DNA of 64,000 bases from Peptoniphilus raoultii. Its GTDB lineage: Bacteria > Bacillota > Clostridia > Tissierellales > Peptoniphilaceae. The stretch's first letter is position 1. The number at the start of each line of letters is the position of its first letter. Below the pieces are notes generated by a model. That model saw only the letters and a program-made list of their open reading frames with translations. It ran no database searches and was not told where the DNA came from. Both the position numbers and the translations under genes were made by a program. This document shows, one piece after another, positions 1-8,070 of this stretch. The stretch spans positions 1,051,629 to 1,115,628 of the forward strand of contig NZ_FMWM01000002.1 in the NCBI RefSeq assembly GCF_900099555.1. Reading direction: 5' to 3'.

Positions 1-851
1 ATGTCAATGTTAAGGAAATTGAAAGCGGAAGAAAAACTGCCGTCACAGAAGTTAAAAATTTAAATTCCTTTAGGGGAGTTGAAAAGGCAATTGATTTTGA
101 AGTTCAAAGACATATTAAACTTTTGGAAAATGATGAAAAGGAAATAAGAACAACAAGAAGATGGGACGATGCCAAAAATGAGACTATTTTAATGAGAGTA
201 AAATATACTGTGGCCGACTATAGGTTTGCACCTGAAGGTGATTTGCCGCCAGTTGTAATTACAGATGGTGAAATCAATGAAATTATTTCACATATGCCAG
301 AGCTTCCGGAAGATAAAAAGTTAAGATTTATGAAAGACTATAAATTAAACGACTATGATTCAAAAATTTTAACATCTTCAAAAGAGCTTGCTAGCTTTTA
401 TGAAAGGCTTGCAGGGAAATTTGATGACTATAATATGTTGTCTAATTGGATTTTAACAGAAATCCTAAGGCAAGTAGATTTAGAAAATGGTGAGGAAATT
501 AAACTTTCCTTTGCCGATGATGAATTTATTAAACTTTTAAGGTCTGTTAAGGATAATAAAATTTCAAATAATGCAGGAAAAAAAGTTTTGCTTGAAATGT
601 TTGAAACAGGTGAATCTTCTGATGAAATTATTAAAAGGCTAGGCCTAATTCAAATTTCAGATTCGGGATTTATTGAAGAAATTGTTGATAAGGTTATGAA
701 AGCAAATCCGCAGTCTATAGAAGATTTTAAAAATGGAAAATCCAGAGCCTTGGGATTTTTAGTTGGCCAAGTTATGAAAGAATCTAAGGGCAAGGCCAAT
801 CCAAAAATGGTTAATGAACTCGTAAGTAAAAAATTAAATTCTTTAATTTAA
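1..851 (+). CDS. gatB: Asp-tRNA(Asn)/Glu-tRNA(Gln) amidotransferase subunit B, 5'-truncated
   Basis: The frame is open from the left edge (first full codon at base 3), so only the C-terminal 282 residues are seen, of about 475 usual for GatB. The first residues include VKNLNSFRGVEKAIDFE, then RRWDDAKNETILMR and DYRFAPEGDLPP, the conserved stretches closing the GatB catalytic domain. The rest is the helical C-terminal GatB/YqeY domain that contacts tRNA. GatCAB amidates mischarged Glu-tRNA(Gln) or Asp-tRNA(Asn) in the cytoplasm. An ATG at 123 is internal to the protein and not the real start. gatC and gatA are presumably upstream, outside the window. Assignment is secure; the true start is not visible. 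Confidence 0.95.
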   Translation, partial: VNVKEIESGRKTAVTEVKNLNSFRGVEKAIDFEVQRHIKLLENDEKEIRTTRRWDDAKNETILMRVKYTVADYRFAPEGDLPPVVITDGEINEIISHMPELPEDKKLRFMKDYKLNDYDSKILTSSKELASFYERLAGKFDDYNMLSNWILTEILRQVDLENGEEIKLSFADDEFIKLLRSVKDNKISNNAGKKVLLEMFETGESSDEIIKRLGLIQISDSGFIEEIVDKVMKANPQSIEDFKNGKSRALGFLVGQVMKESKGKANPKMVNELVSKKLNSLI

Positions 852-896
852 CTAATGCTGCTATTGTGGTTTTTCAGTTATTAAAAAGTTAAAATT

Positions 897-948
897 ATAG
901 GAACAGTCCACACTCTAAGAGTGGAGCAAGGGCAGTTCCTATTTTTTT
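897..948 (+). terminator. Branched intrinsic terminator after gatB
   Basis: Outer arms ATAGGAAC (897-904) and GTTCCTAT (935-942) pair perfectly and enclose a small inner hairpin with CCAC/GTGG or CACT/AGTG pairing near 908-924. A run of T follows at 942-948. The inner hairpin makes it more elaborate than the other terminators here. It closes the gatB transcript. Confidence 0.75.
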
Positions 949-1059
949 GAAAAAAATTATTTCAAATATTAGCTAATAAAAAATTTTAAATTTTAAAAAA
1001 ATTTTTGCTATTTTATTTATTTTGCATTCATCTTAAAAAGCCGATTATGGAGGCTTTTC

Positions 1060-1088
1060 TTGTTATTTCTAAAGCAATATGCTAAAAT
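1060..1088 (+). promoter_or_regulatory. Sigma-A type promoter for the 1095 gene
   Basis: TTGTTA (1060-1065), 17 bases, then TAAAAT (1083-1088), with an extended TG at 1080-1081. Transcription would begin close to base 1095, which is the A of the predicted ATG. A weak hairpin AAAAGCC/GGCTTTT (1036-1058) lies just upstream and may be a second terminator. Confidence 0.4.
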
Positions 1089-1094
1089 AAAAGC

Positions 1095-1703
1095 ATGAAA
1101 AAGTTTTTATTTTTCGTCATAATTATTTCTATTTTTCTATTTTATATGTCAAGGGAAAGGCTGCTTCTAAGGGCAGAGGGATTTATTTCTGACAAAAATA
1201 CTAGCAGGGAAGTTTTGATCTATGGACCTAGATATTCAAAATACGGAAATACTATAATAATTCCTTCAATATCTTACATAAAAAAATTAAGGGGAAGGAA
1301 CAAATTTAATATTTTTAAGCTTGATATTTGTGATTTAGATGGTGATGGGATAGAAGAGATTAATTTTGGAGTTTACAAAAAATCTCCCCACCACAGGGTA
1401 ATGGCTAAAAGGGTTTTTGCCTATAATTTTGAGGAAAAGCTTGTCCCTAAATATAGGTGCTCAAGATTTTCAAAACCCCTTTTAGATTATTTTATAAAAG
1501 AAAAGGATAGGTCTGAAATTTATTGTCTTTTAAGGACAAGGACTGGAAAAACGGTTGAAGTCTATAGATATACTGATTTTTCCTATGAGAGAATTAAAAC
1601 TTTTGATTTAGATACTTATGAGGATATAAAGTTAGAAGATAATAAAATATTTGTAAAAAACCTAGGAAGGTGGGAAATATATAATGAAGAAGATTTTTAT
1701 TAG
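1095..1703 (+). CDS. Membrane-anchored protein of unknown function (202 aa)
   Basis: Not recognised. Residues 3-18 form one hydrophobic segment after MKK, giving a signal anchor with the rest probably outside the membrane. A motif LDICDLDGDGIEEINFGVY (about residues 76-94) resembles the calcium-binding DxDGDG loops of FG-GAP/VCBS-like secreted proteins. The rest is rich in basic and aromatic residues. No Shine-Dalgarno is present at normal spacing (the nearest GGAGG is about 40 bases up), and the putative promoter places the transcript start at the ATG. The 3' end overlaps the next gene, a DUF3160-type lipoprotein, by 20 bases, so the two are probably co-translated and may work together at the cell surface. 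Confidence 0.7.
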   Translation: MKKFLFFVIIISIFLFYMSRERLLLRAEGFISDKNTSREVLIYGPRYSKYGNTIIIPSISYIKKLRGRNKFNIFKLDICDLDGDGIEEINFGVYKKSPHHRVMAKRVFAYNFEEKLVPKYRCSRFSKPLLDYFIKEKDRSEIYCLLRTRTGKTVEVYRYTDFSYERIKTFDLDTYEDIKLEDNKIFVKNLGRWEIYNEEDFY

Positions 1704-3828
1704 TTTGCTTATTATTAGTCTTTTACTTGCCGGATGCTCAAAAGAAGAAGGCAAGGAAATAAATAATAAGGGTGAAGAAAGAGTAGAAGTTAAGAAAGAG
1801 GAAATAGGATTTGAAAATAAAATGAAAAGTGTTGAGCTTTTAAATTCCAAAATAAATGCCGCATACAAAGAAATTCCTTTAAAGGAAGATTTTTCTAATC
1901 TTGCAAATTATGGTGCCTTTGATTATGGTGAGGGGTTTTCTATTACAGATGAGCAAAAACAATTGCTTCTAAAAAATGGATTTTTTGTATTGGATTCTTA
2001 TGGAGCTGAACAGCCTTTTCAAATCTATGAATTTAATGAGTATTTTTCCAATTCAAGTTTTGTTACAACGGATTCTATGGTCCATCTCTACCATGTTTTC
2101 TATGACAATATGCTAAGACAAGTTGAAGAAGATAAATTCTTGCCTCTTTTAGAGGAATTTAATGGTCTTATGCTTGAAAAATCATTAGATGACTATAAAA
2201 ATACAGAAGATGAGGAAATTAAAGAGGCGGCTAAGGCAAATGTAATTTTATTTGCTACTGGAGAATTTGTTATTGGCGATAATTTAATAAAGTCTGACAA
2301 ATCCCTTGGCATTGATGAAGAAATTTTTAAGCTAGCCAGTGATGAATTTAAAAAAATCAGGGGACAAAGTTCTGATATTTCAAATATTACGGGAACTGAC
2401 CTTGACTATAGCCAGTTTATCCCTAGAGGCCACTACACTAAAAGCGATAATTTGAAAAAATATTTTGCCCTAAATATGCTTTATTCACAAAATAAATTTA
2501 ACTTTTTCAATGGCTCAAAAAATCTTAAATCTCACCTTTTAAGCAGCCTATTAATTACAAGGAACCTTGTTAATGACGATAAAACAAAAGATATTTACCT
2601 TAAAGTAGTGGGAACTTTAGACTTTTTAGTTGAAAAAAGTGAAAAGACAGATGCCATAGATCTTGCTAGGCTCTACTATAAAAATTTTAATTTTTCTGAT
2701 GACATAAATTCTTTAAATGATGGCAAAAAACTTAATAATATCTTTGAAGAATTGAAAAAAGTCCCCATTAAAATAAATCCGGGCCTAGGAAATTATTTTG
2801 CAGTGATTCCTCAAAAGGCACCAATTGATAACACATGGGCTCAAAAACTAGTTGACACTGCTGAGGCAGGGAAAGCTTCAAATAAGCCAAAATATTCAGG
2901 CCTTGAAATTATGGCTCTCCTTGGAAGTTCTATTTCTGAAAATATAATAAAAAATGACGAAAATATACAAAAGTGGGATGAATATCCTAAACGCTATGAA
3001 GAAGTAAAAAGTGAAGTGGAAAATTTAGATAAAGATTTTTGGAATAAAAATTTATATAGGGGATATTTTTCTCTTATGAGAGAATATAATAATTCCTATG
3101 GAGAGGGATATCCAAAATTTATGACAAATGACGAATGGAAGAAAAAAGACATAAATTCAGCCCTTGGCTTATGGGCTGCCCTAAAGCATGATACAATTCT
3201 CTATTCAGAAGCAGTTGTTGCAGAAATGGGTGGTGGAGAAGAAGTTGAAGTAGGAAATTTTGTTGAACCAAATATTAGACTGTATGAAAGACTTGACTAT
3301 CTTTTAAGATTTACCCTTGAAAATTTAAAGGCAAGAGATTTGTTAAGTGCAGATCAAATCAAAGGTTTTGATAATTTTATAAGTCTTAATAAATTCTTAA
3401 TGGATTGCAGCCACAAGGAGCTTGAAAGTGGCAGCCTTTCAAAGGAAGATAATGATAGATTATCTTATATTGGTGGAGAAATGGAAAATATTTTTATTTC
3501 CTTTGTAAATCCCAAAGCCCAAGGTTTTTGGGAACTGGGTGATAAGTCTGATAGGGATATGGCAGTTGTTGCAGACTTAATGAAAATTCCAGAAAATTCA
3601 TGGAATCTTCCAGCAGGGCATTATGAAGAAGTGGGTCTTGGATATTGCAAGGAAATGTATGTAGCCTATACAATTAATGGAAAAGTTTTTATAGGAATAG
3701 GACCAGTTCTTTCATATTATGAATTTGTATCAGAAAAAAGACTTAATGATGAAGAATTTAGAGGCCTTCTAATGGAAAATAAAATTGATGAACTTGAATT
3801 TACAAAATCCTATAAGGCAAAATCTTAA
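1684..3828 (+). CDS. DUF3160-type surface lipoprotein (714 aa)
   Basis: The N-terminus is a lipoprotein signal with lipobox LAGC, Cys18 being the lipidated residue, followed by a charged Lys/Glu linker. The long body matches the DUF3160 pattern as I know it: NSSFVTTDSMVHLYHVFYDN near residue 120, ALGLWAALKHDTILYSE near 490, and a C-terminal KEMYVAYTINGKVFIGIGPV block. Members are extracytoplasmic, mostly helical, and of unknown biochemical function. The start overlaps the preceding membrane protein gene by 20 bases, implying translational coupling. A terminator follows directly. Family assignment is from memory of motifs and is fairly sure; no function should be inferred. Confidence 0.8.
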   Translation: MKKIFISLLIISLLLAGCSKEEGKEINNKGEERVEVKKEEIGFENKMKSVELLNSKINAAYKEIPLKEDFSNLANYGAFDYGEGFSITDEQKQLLLKNGFFVLDSYGAEQPFQIYEFNEYFSNSSFVTTDSMVHLYHVFYDNMLRQVEEDKFLPLLEEFNGLMLEKSLDDYKNTEDEEIKEAAKANVILFATGEFVIGDNLIKSDKSLGIDEEIFKLASDEFKKIRGQSSDISNITGTDLDYSQFIPRGHYTKSDNLKKYFALNMLYSQNKFNFFNGSKNLKSHLLSSLLITRNLVNDDKTKDIYLKVVGTLDFLVEKSEKTDAIDLARLYYKNFNFSDDINSLNDGKKLNNIFEELKKVPIKINPGLGNYFAVIPQKAPIDNTWAQKLVDTAEAGKASNKPKYSGLEIMALLGSSISENIIKNDENIQKWDEYPKRYEEVKSEVENLDKDFWNKNLYRGYFSLMREYNNSYGEGYPKFMTNDEWKKKDINSALGLWAALKHDTILYSEAVVAEMGGGEEVEVGNFVEPNIRLYERLDYLLRFTLENLKARDLLSADQIKGFDNFISLNKFLMDCSHKELESGSLSKEDNDRLSYIGGEMENIFISFVNPKAQGFWELGDKSDRDMAVVADLMKIPENSWNLPAGHYEEVGLGYCKEMYVAYTINGKVFIGIGPVLSYYEFVSEKRLNDEEFRGLLMENKIDELEFTKSYKAKS

Positions 3829-3839
3829 TATAAAAAATT

Positions 3840-3869
3840 AATTGCAGTTATTTCAGCTGCAATTTTTTT
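3840..3869 (+). terminator. Intrinsic terminator after the DUF3160 gene
   Basis: Stem AATTGCAG (3840-3847) with CTGCAATT (3857-3864), loop of nine bases, followed by a T-run to 3869. Confidence 0.8.
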
Positions 3870-3952
3870 ATAAAAATTAGAAGTCTTTAAATTTTTAAGA
3901 ATATTTCATATAATAAACACAAAAGTATAAGAAAATAAGTAAAGGTGATAAG

Positions 3953-4624
3953 ATGTTTAAAATTTTAGTTGTTGATGATGAAAAAAAAATAAGAGAAGTT
4001 ATAAAAACCTATGCAGAATTTGAAGGCAATGAAGTTGTGGAAGCAGTTGATGGAATTGATGCCATAGAAAAGGTAAAAGAAGAAGATTTTGATGTAATAG
4101 TTATGGATATAATGATGCCACGTCTTGACGGTTTTTCATCCTATAAAGAAATAAAAAAAATCAAGACCATACCTGTTTTAATGCTATCAGCAAGGGGTGA
4201 GGAATATGACAAATTATTTGGCTTTGAAATTGGCATTGATGACTATGTTACAAAACCCTTCTCACCTAAGGAACTAATGGCAAGGCTAAATGTTATTGTC
4301 AACAGAAATTCAAAAAACAATGACAACAAAATTTTAGAATATGAGGGCCTTAAAATTGATCTTGACGGCAGAGTTGTCTTTGTAGATGACCAAAAAGTTG
4401 AAATGACTCCAAAAGAATATGACCTTTTAGTTTTTATGGTTCAAAATGAAAATATAGCCTTGAATAGGGAAACTCTGTTAAATAAAGTCTGGGGCTATGA
4501 CTTTTTTGGTGATGACAGAACCGTTGACACCCATATTAAAATGCTGAGAAATTCCATTAAAGATTATAGAAAATTCATAGTTACAGTTAGGGGAGTAGGT
4601 TATAAATTTGACACAAGAGAATAA
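3953..4624 (+). CDS. OmpR/PhoB-family response regulator
   Basis: Receiver domain (residues 1-115) with acidic pair DDE at 8-10, phospho-acceptor Asp52 in VMDIMMP, and the Lys of YVTKPFSP. A C-terminal winged-helix domain (about 128-222) ends in TVRGVGYKF, the OmpR-family signature. It is a DNA-binding transcription regulator in the cytoplasm. Its stop lies inside the next gene, the cognate kinase (17-base overlap). A TATAAT at 3909-3914 may be the promoter -10. Regulated genes cannot be told from the sequence; the adjacent DUF3160 and division operons are only neighbours. Confidence 0.93.
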   Translation: MFKILVVDDEKKIREVIKTYAEFEGNEVVEAVDGIDAIEKVKEEDFDVIVMDIMMPRLDGFSSYKEIKKIKTIPVLMLSARGEEYDKLFGFEIGIDDYVTKPFSPKELMARLNVIVNRNSKNNDNKILEYEGLKIDLDGRVVFVDDQKVEMTPKEYDLLVFMVQNENIALNRETLLNKVWGYDFFGDDRTVDTHIKMLRNSIKDYRKFIVTVRGVGYKFDTRE

Positions 4625-6059
4625 GAATTTTGAAAAAATAAAAAAAATTAATATTGATAAGGACTCCATACTTTTTAAACTTTGGTCCTATTTTGCAGTT
4701 TTTTCCATAATTATTCTTGTCTGCCTTTGGCTTTTACAAACTGTTCTATTTGGATATGTATATGAAAATTTAAAGATTCACGAAGTTACAAAAGTAGGAA
4801 ATAATTTAAGAAATGAATTTGATAAGGGGAATTTCCAGGATTTACTTTTAAATTATGTAAATACTAAGGGTCTTAATATTTCAGTTTTTGATGAAGATGG
4901 TGTAATCATTTATCCTATAACCTTACTTGATCTTATAAAATCTTCAAGGACTTATATGACCATGGAAACTTTTGACAAATTTTTCGGCAGCCTACAAAGG
5001 GAAAATTTAAAATATAAGGTAACAACAATGAGATTTGACAAGGAAGATGAACCTAGAATAATTTATTCAGGCTACCTTGGCAAAAATGAAGGAAAAAAAT
5101 ATTATCTTTTTATAGACACAGTTTTAAAGCCAGTAGACGTTACAGTTGATGTTACAAAAAGGATTTTAATGATAGTATCAGTTTTATCCTTGATTTTATC
5201 TTTGCTCCTTGCCTTTTTCCTTTCAAAAAGAATTTCCAGGCCTCTTGTTAAAATGTCAAATACGGCCAAAGAACTTGCACACGGCAATTATAATGTAAAT
5301 TTTAAAAAGGGCGAGTATACAGAAATTGACAATCTTTCAAATACCTTAAACTATGCTAAAGATGAACTTACAAAAACTATTGAGGTGAGAAAAGATTTAA
5401 TTGCAAATGTCAGTCACGATTTAAAAACGCCCCTTACAGTAATTAAATCCTATGGAGAAATGATTAGAGATATTTCAGGATCTAATGAAAAAATGAGAAA
5501 TGACCATTTAAATACAATTATTTCAGAAGCGGATTACCTTACAAATCTTGTAAATGATCTTTTAGATTTATCTAAAATAGAATCAGAACTTGAAGATATA
5601 AAGCTAGAAAAATTTGATTTATTTGACCTTACAGGTAAAGTTACTGACAGGTTTAAGCATCTTACAGATTCGCCCATAGATTTTAAAATCGAAAGGGAAG
5701 GAAATACAGAAATTTTTGCAGACAAGAGAAAAATTGAGCAGGTCATCTATAATTTTATAAATAATGCCATAAACTATTCTAAAAGTTCTAATGAAATACT
5801 ATTAAAAATATTTGAAAGTGAAGAAGGAGTTGAATTTCATTGCATAGATCATGGAATTGGCATTGATGAAAGTGAAATTAATTCAATTTGGGATAGATTT
5901 TATAGGGCAGGAACAAACCATACAAGGCCTCAAGTTGGAACTGGTCTTGGCCTTTATATAGTAAAGAGCATTTTAAACCTTCACTCCTTTAAATTTGGAG
6001 TAAATTCAAAAATAAATGAAGGAAGCGATTTTTACTTTATAGGAAAAAAATCAAATTAA
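4608..6059 (+). CDS. Sensor histidine kinase, HAMP type
   Basis: Starts at TTG inside the end of the regulator gene. Domains in order: first membrane segment about residues 27-47, an extracytoplasmic sensor of about 135 residues, second membrane segment about 186-206, HAMP linker about 207-255, HisKA with the phosphorylated His270 in NVSHDLKTPLT, then HATPase_c with N-box NFINNAINYS, DHGIGI and GTGLGLYIVKS. All catalytic boxes are intact. It forms a two-component pair with the upstream regulator. The input signal is unknown. Confidence 0.92.
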   Translation: MTQENKNFEKIKKINIDKDSILFKLWSYFAVFSIIILVCLWLLQTVLFGYVYENLKIHEVTKVGNNLRNEFDKGNFQDLLLNYVNTKGLNISVFDEDGVIIYPITLLDLIKSSRTYMTMETFDKFFGSLQRENLKYKVTTMRFDKEDEPRIIYSGYLGKNEGKKYYLFIDTVLKPVDVTVDVTKRILMIVSVLSLILSLLLAFFLSKRISRPLVKMSNTAKELAHGNYNVNFKKGEYTEIDNLSNTLNYAKDELTKTIEVRKDLIANVSHDLKTPLTVIKSYGEMIRDISGSNEKMRNDHLNTIISEADYLTNLVNDLLDLSKIESELEDIKLEKFDLFDLTGKVTDRFKHLTDSPIDFKIEREGNTEIFADKRKIEQVIYNFINNAINYSKSSNEILLKIFESEEGVEFHCIDHGIGIDESEINSIWDRFYRAGTNHTRPQVGTGLGLYIVKSILNLHSFKFGVNSKINEGSDFYFIGKKSN

Positions 6060-6126
6060 ATAAAAAATAAATTAAAAATAATCTAGTTAATTTAAAAATT
6101 TAAAAAATAAAAATTAAAAATTTTTG

Positions 6127-6151
6127 TCACTCTTTGAGAGTGATTTTTTTT
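6127..6151 (+). terminator. Intrinsic terminator after the HAMP kinase
   Basis: Perfect stem TCACTCT (6127-6133) with AGAGTGA (6137-6143), loop TTG, then eight T. It separates the two-component operon from the division cluster. Confidence 0.85.
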
Positions 6152-6238
6152 AAAAATTTTTTCGGGACTATGGGCCTAATTTGAAAATTTAAGGCAAATT
6201 GAATGGAAAGTGGTAGGATTTTGTAGTAAAATTATATC

Positions 6239-6278
6239 AAGTGGAAGAAAATGGATTAAAGTGGAATGAAGTGGTGAA
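6239..6278 (+). promoter_or_regulatory. Four 10-bp-periodic AAGTGG repeats: probable MraZ operator
   Basis: AAGTGG at 6239, AAATGG at 6249, AAGTGG at 6259 and AAGTGG at 6269 lie exactly 10 bases apart, followed by mraZ at 6283. A fifth AAGTGG lies at 6208. MraZ is an AbrB-fold ring protein known to bind short G-rich direct repeats with 10-bp period before its own gene, and the AAAGTGG form is described in mollicutes. The array covers the 5' leader and ribosome-binding region, so binding here would autoregulate the cluster. I see no convincing -35/-10 pair; TAAAAT at 6227-6232 is a weak candidate. Confidence 0.7.
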
Positions 6279-6282
6279 TAAA

Positions 6283-6711
6283 ATGTTGATTGGTGAATAT
6301 TATCACAATCTCGACCCTAAGGGTAGAATTACAATTCCATCAAAATTTAGAGAAGATTTGACAGACTTTGTTATGACTAAGGGCCTGGATAATTGCCTAT
6401 TTTTGTATCCAAAAAATGAATGGATAAAGATTGAAAATAAATTAAAAGAACTTCCAATGACAAACAAGGCTGTTAGATCTTTTGTAAGAACATTTTTTTC
6501 TGGTGCTACAAGCTCCACAATAGATAAACAAGGCAGAGTTATAATTCCTCAAAATTTGCGAGACTATGCCGAAATTAAAGACTCTTCAGTTATTATCGGC
6601 CTTTCTAATAGGGCCGAAATATGGGCTGAAGAAAATTGGGAAAAATACAATAATGAAGAGGGCCTTTCTTATGAAGAATTGGCCGAAAAGATGTCGGAGC
6701 TGGGAATATAA
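6283..6711 (+). CDS. mraZ: Transcriptional regulator MraZ
   Basis: From ATG 6283 the product is 142 residues, starting [15 protein letters not shown], the canonical MraZ N-terminus; GRVIIP and the second SpoVT-AbrB domain follow. An upstream in-frame GTG at 6241 would add 14 residues, but that stretch is the repeat array, so I reject it. MraZ forms a ring that binds direct repeats and represses or tunes the dcw cluster. GGTG 7 bases before the ATG serves as ribosome-binding site. The stop overlaps the rsmH start by one base (TAATG). Confidence 0.95.
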   Translation: MLIGEYYHNLDPKGRITIPSKFREDLTDFVMTKGLDNCLFLYPKNEWIKIENKLKELPMTNKAVRSFVRTFFSGATSSTIDKQGRVIIPQNLRDYAEIKDSSVIIGLSNRAEIWAEENWEKYNNEEGLSYEELAEKMSELGI

Positions 6712-7646
6712 TGGAATTTTCCCACAAAAGTGTTTTATATAGTGAAGTTTTAGAATCACTTAATATTAGAAAAGATAAAAATTATTTAGATGCCACAATT
6801 GGCGGGGCGGGTCATTCACTTGGCATTGCTAAAAAACTTGATGGCTCAGGACTTTTAATAGGCATTGATCAGGATGAAGAGGCCCTAAAAAAATCAGGAG
6901 AAGTTTTAAAAGATTATTCAAATGTAAAATTACTTAAGTCCAATTTCAAAGATTTTGATAAAGTTTTAGCTTCTTTACATATTAACAAAATAGAAGGTGT
7001 TTTACTTGATTTAGGAGTTTCTTCCTATCAATTTGACAACGGCGAAAGGGGTTTTTCCTATAGATATAATGCTAGGCTTGACATGAGAATGGATAGGGAC
7101 CAAAAAATTTCAGCCTATGAAATTGTTAATAATTATTCAGAAGAGGAACTTATAAGAATAATAAGAGATTTTGGGGAAGAGAGATGGGCTGAGAGAATTA
7201 GCAAATTTATTGTAGATGAAAGAAAAGATAAAAAAATTGTCACAACTTTTGATCTTGTTGATGTCATAAAAAAAGCAGTTCCCAAAGGTGCAAGACAAAA
7301 TGGACCTCATCCTGCAAAAAGAACATTTCAGGCAATAAGAATTGAAGTAAACCATGAACTTGATATTTTAAGAGATACAATTTTTAAGCTTGTCCATAGA
7401 TTAAATCCTGGTGGCAGAATAGCAATTATTTCTTTTCATTCCCTAGAGGACAGAATTGTGAAGGATGCCTTTAAATATTTATTTTTAGACTGCATTTGTC
7501 CACCTGACCAGCCAATATGCACTTGTAATAAAAAAAGAGAAATAAAAATTATTACAAGAAAACCTATTTTGCCTAGCAAGGAGGAGCTGCTAGAAAATAA
7601 TAGGAGCCATAGTGCAAAACTGCGAGTAGCAGAAAAAGAGGGTTAA
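6711..7646 (+). CDS. rsmH: 16S rRNA (cytosine1402-N4)-methyltransferase RsmH
   Basis: 311 residues, full length. SAM-binding [10 protein letters not shown] at residues 27-36, then [47 protein letters not shown], and a C-terminal Cys-containing [13 protein letters not shown]. These are RsmH (MraW) hallmarks. It methylates C1402 of 16S rRNA in the P site of the 30S subunit. Co-transcribed with mraZ through a one-base overlap and with ftsL one base downstream; it sits at the head of dcw clusters throughout Firmicutes. Confidence 0.97.
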   Translation: MEFSHKSVLYSEVLESLNIRKDKNYLDATIGGAGHSLGIAKKLDGSGLLIGIDQDEEALKKSGEVLKDYSNVKLLKSNFKDFDKVLASLHINKIEGVLLDLGVSSYQFDNGERGFSYRYNARLDMRMDRDQKISAYEIVNNYSEEELIRIIRDFGEERWAERISKFIVDERKDKKIVTTFDLVDVIKKAVPKGARQNGPHPAKRTFQAIRIEVNHELDILRDTIFKLVHRLNPGGRIAIISFHSLEDRIVKDAFKYLFLDCICPPDQPICTCNKKREIKIITRKPILPSKEELLENNRSHSAKLRVAEKEG

Positions 7647-7647
7647 T

Positions 7648-8061
7648 ATGAAAAATAGATTAGATAATAATAAAAAAAGTTTAAAAAAACGATATAATAA
7701 AAGAAGAGGAATTTTAAAAAACAAGGCCTTGATTTTATGTCTAACTATTTTTGTTATTGCAATTTCTGCTGTAACATTTATGTACTCACAAAACGCTGCA
7801 TTAGACAGACAAATTCTATCCACCAAAAGTAAAATAGATGAACTGACTAAGACAAAGATGACCCTCATTGGAGATTTAAAGGGTATAAAATCCCAAATTG
7901 AAGTTGCTGATATAGCAAGCTATAAATTAGGTATGATTTATCCCGATGGATCTCAAATAGTTTATATAGACACAGAAGATAAGGATATTAAACAAGACGT
8001 TAATTATAATGTTTTTTTAAGTCCCATTGTGTCAGTTCTAAGGTCTTTTAATAATAATTAA
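7648..8061 (+). CDS. ftsL: FtsL-type septum protein (137 aa)
   Basis: Very basic cytoplasmic tail (residues 1-25), one membrane segment (about 26-46), then a coiled coil (about 47-85) and a short tail with KLGMIYPDGSQIVYID, the pattern of bitopic FtsL/DivIC proteins. FtsL joins FtsQ and DivIC outside the membrane to activate septal wall synthesis by FtsW and its partner PBP. The position between rsmH and the septal PBP is the usual FtsL slot. Sequence conservation in this family is low, so the call rests on topology and position. Confidence 0.8.
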   Translation: MKNRLDNNKKSLKKRYNKRRGILKNKALILCLTIFVIAISAVTFMYSQNAALDRQILSTKSKIDELTKTKMTLIGDLKGIKSQIEVADIASYKLGMIYPDGSQIVYIDTEDKDIKQDVNYNVFLSPIVSVLRSFNNN

Positions 8062-8070
8062 GGGGAAGAT

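Noticed and set aside
6241-6282. GTG start extending MraZ by 14 residues
   Set aside because: The stretch is the periodic repeat array; known MraZ proteins begin at MLIGEY-like residues.
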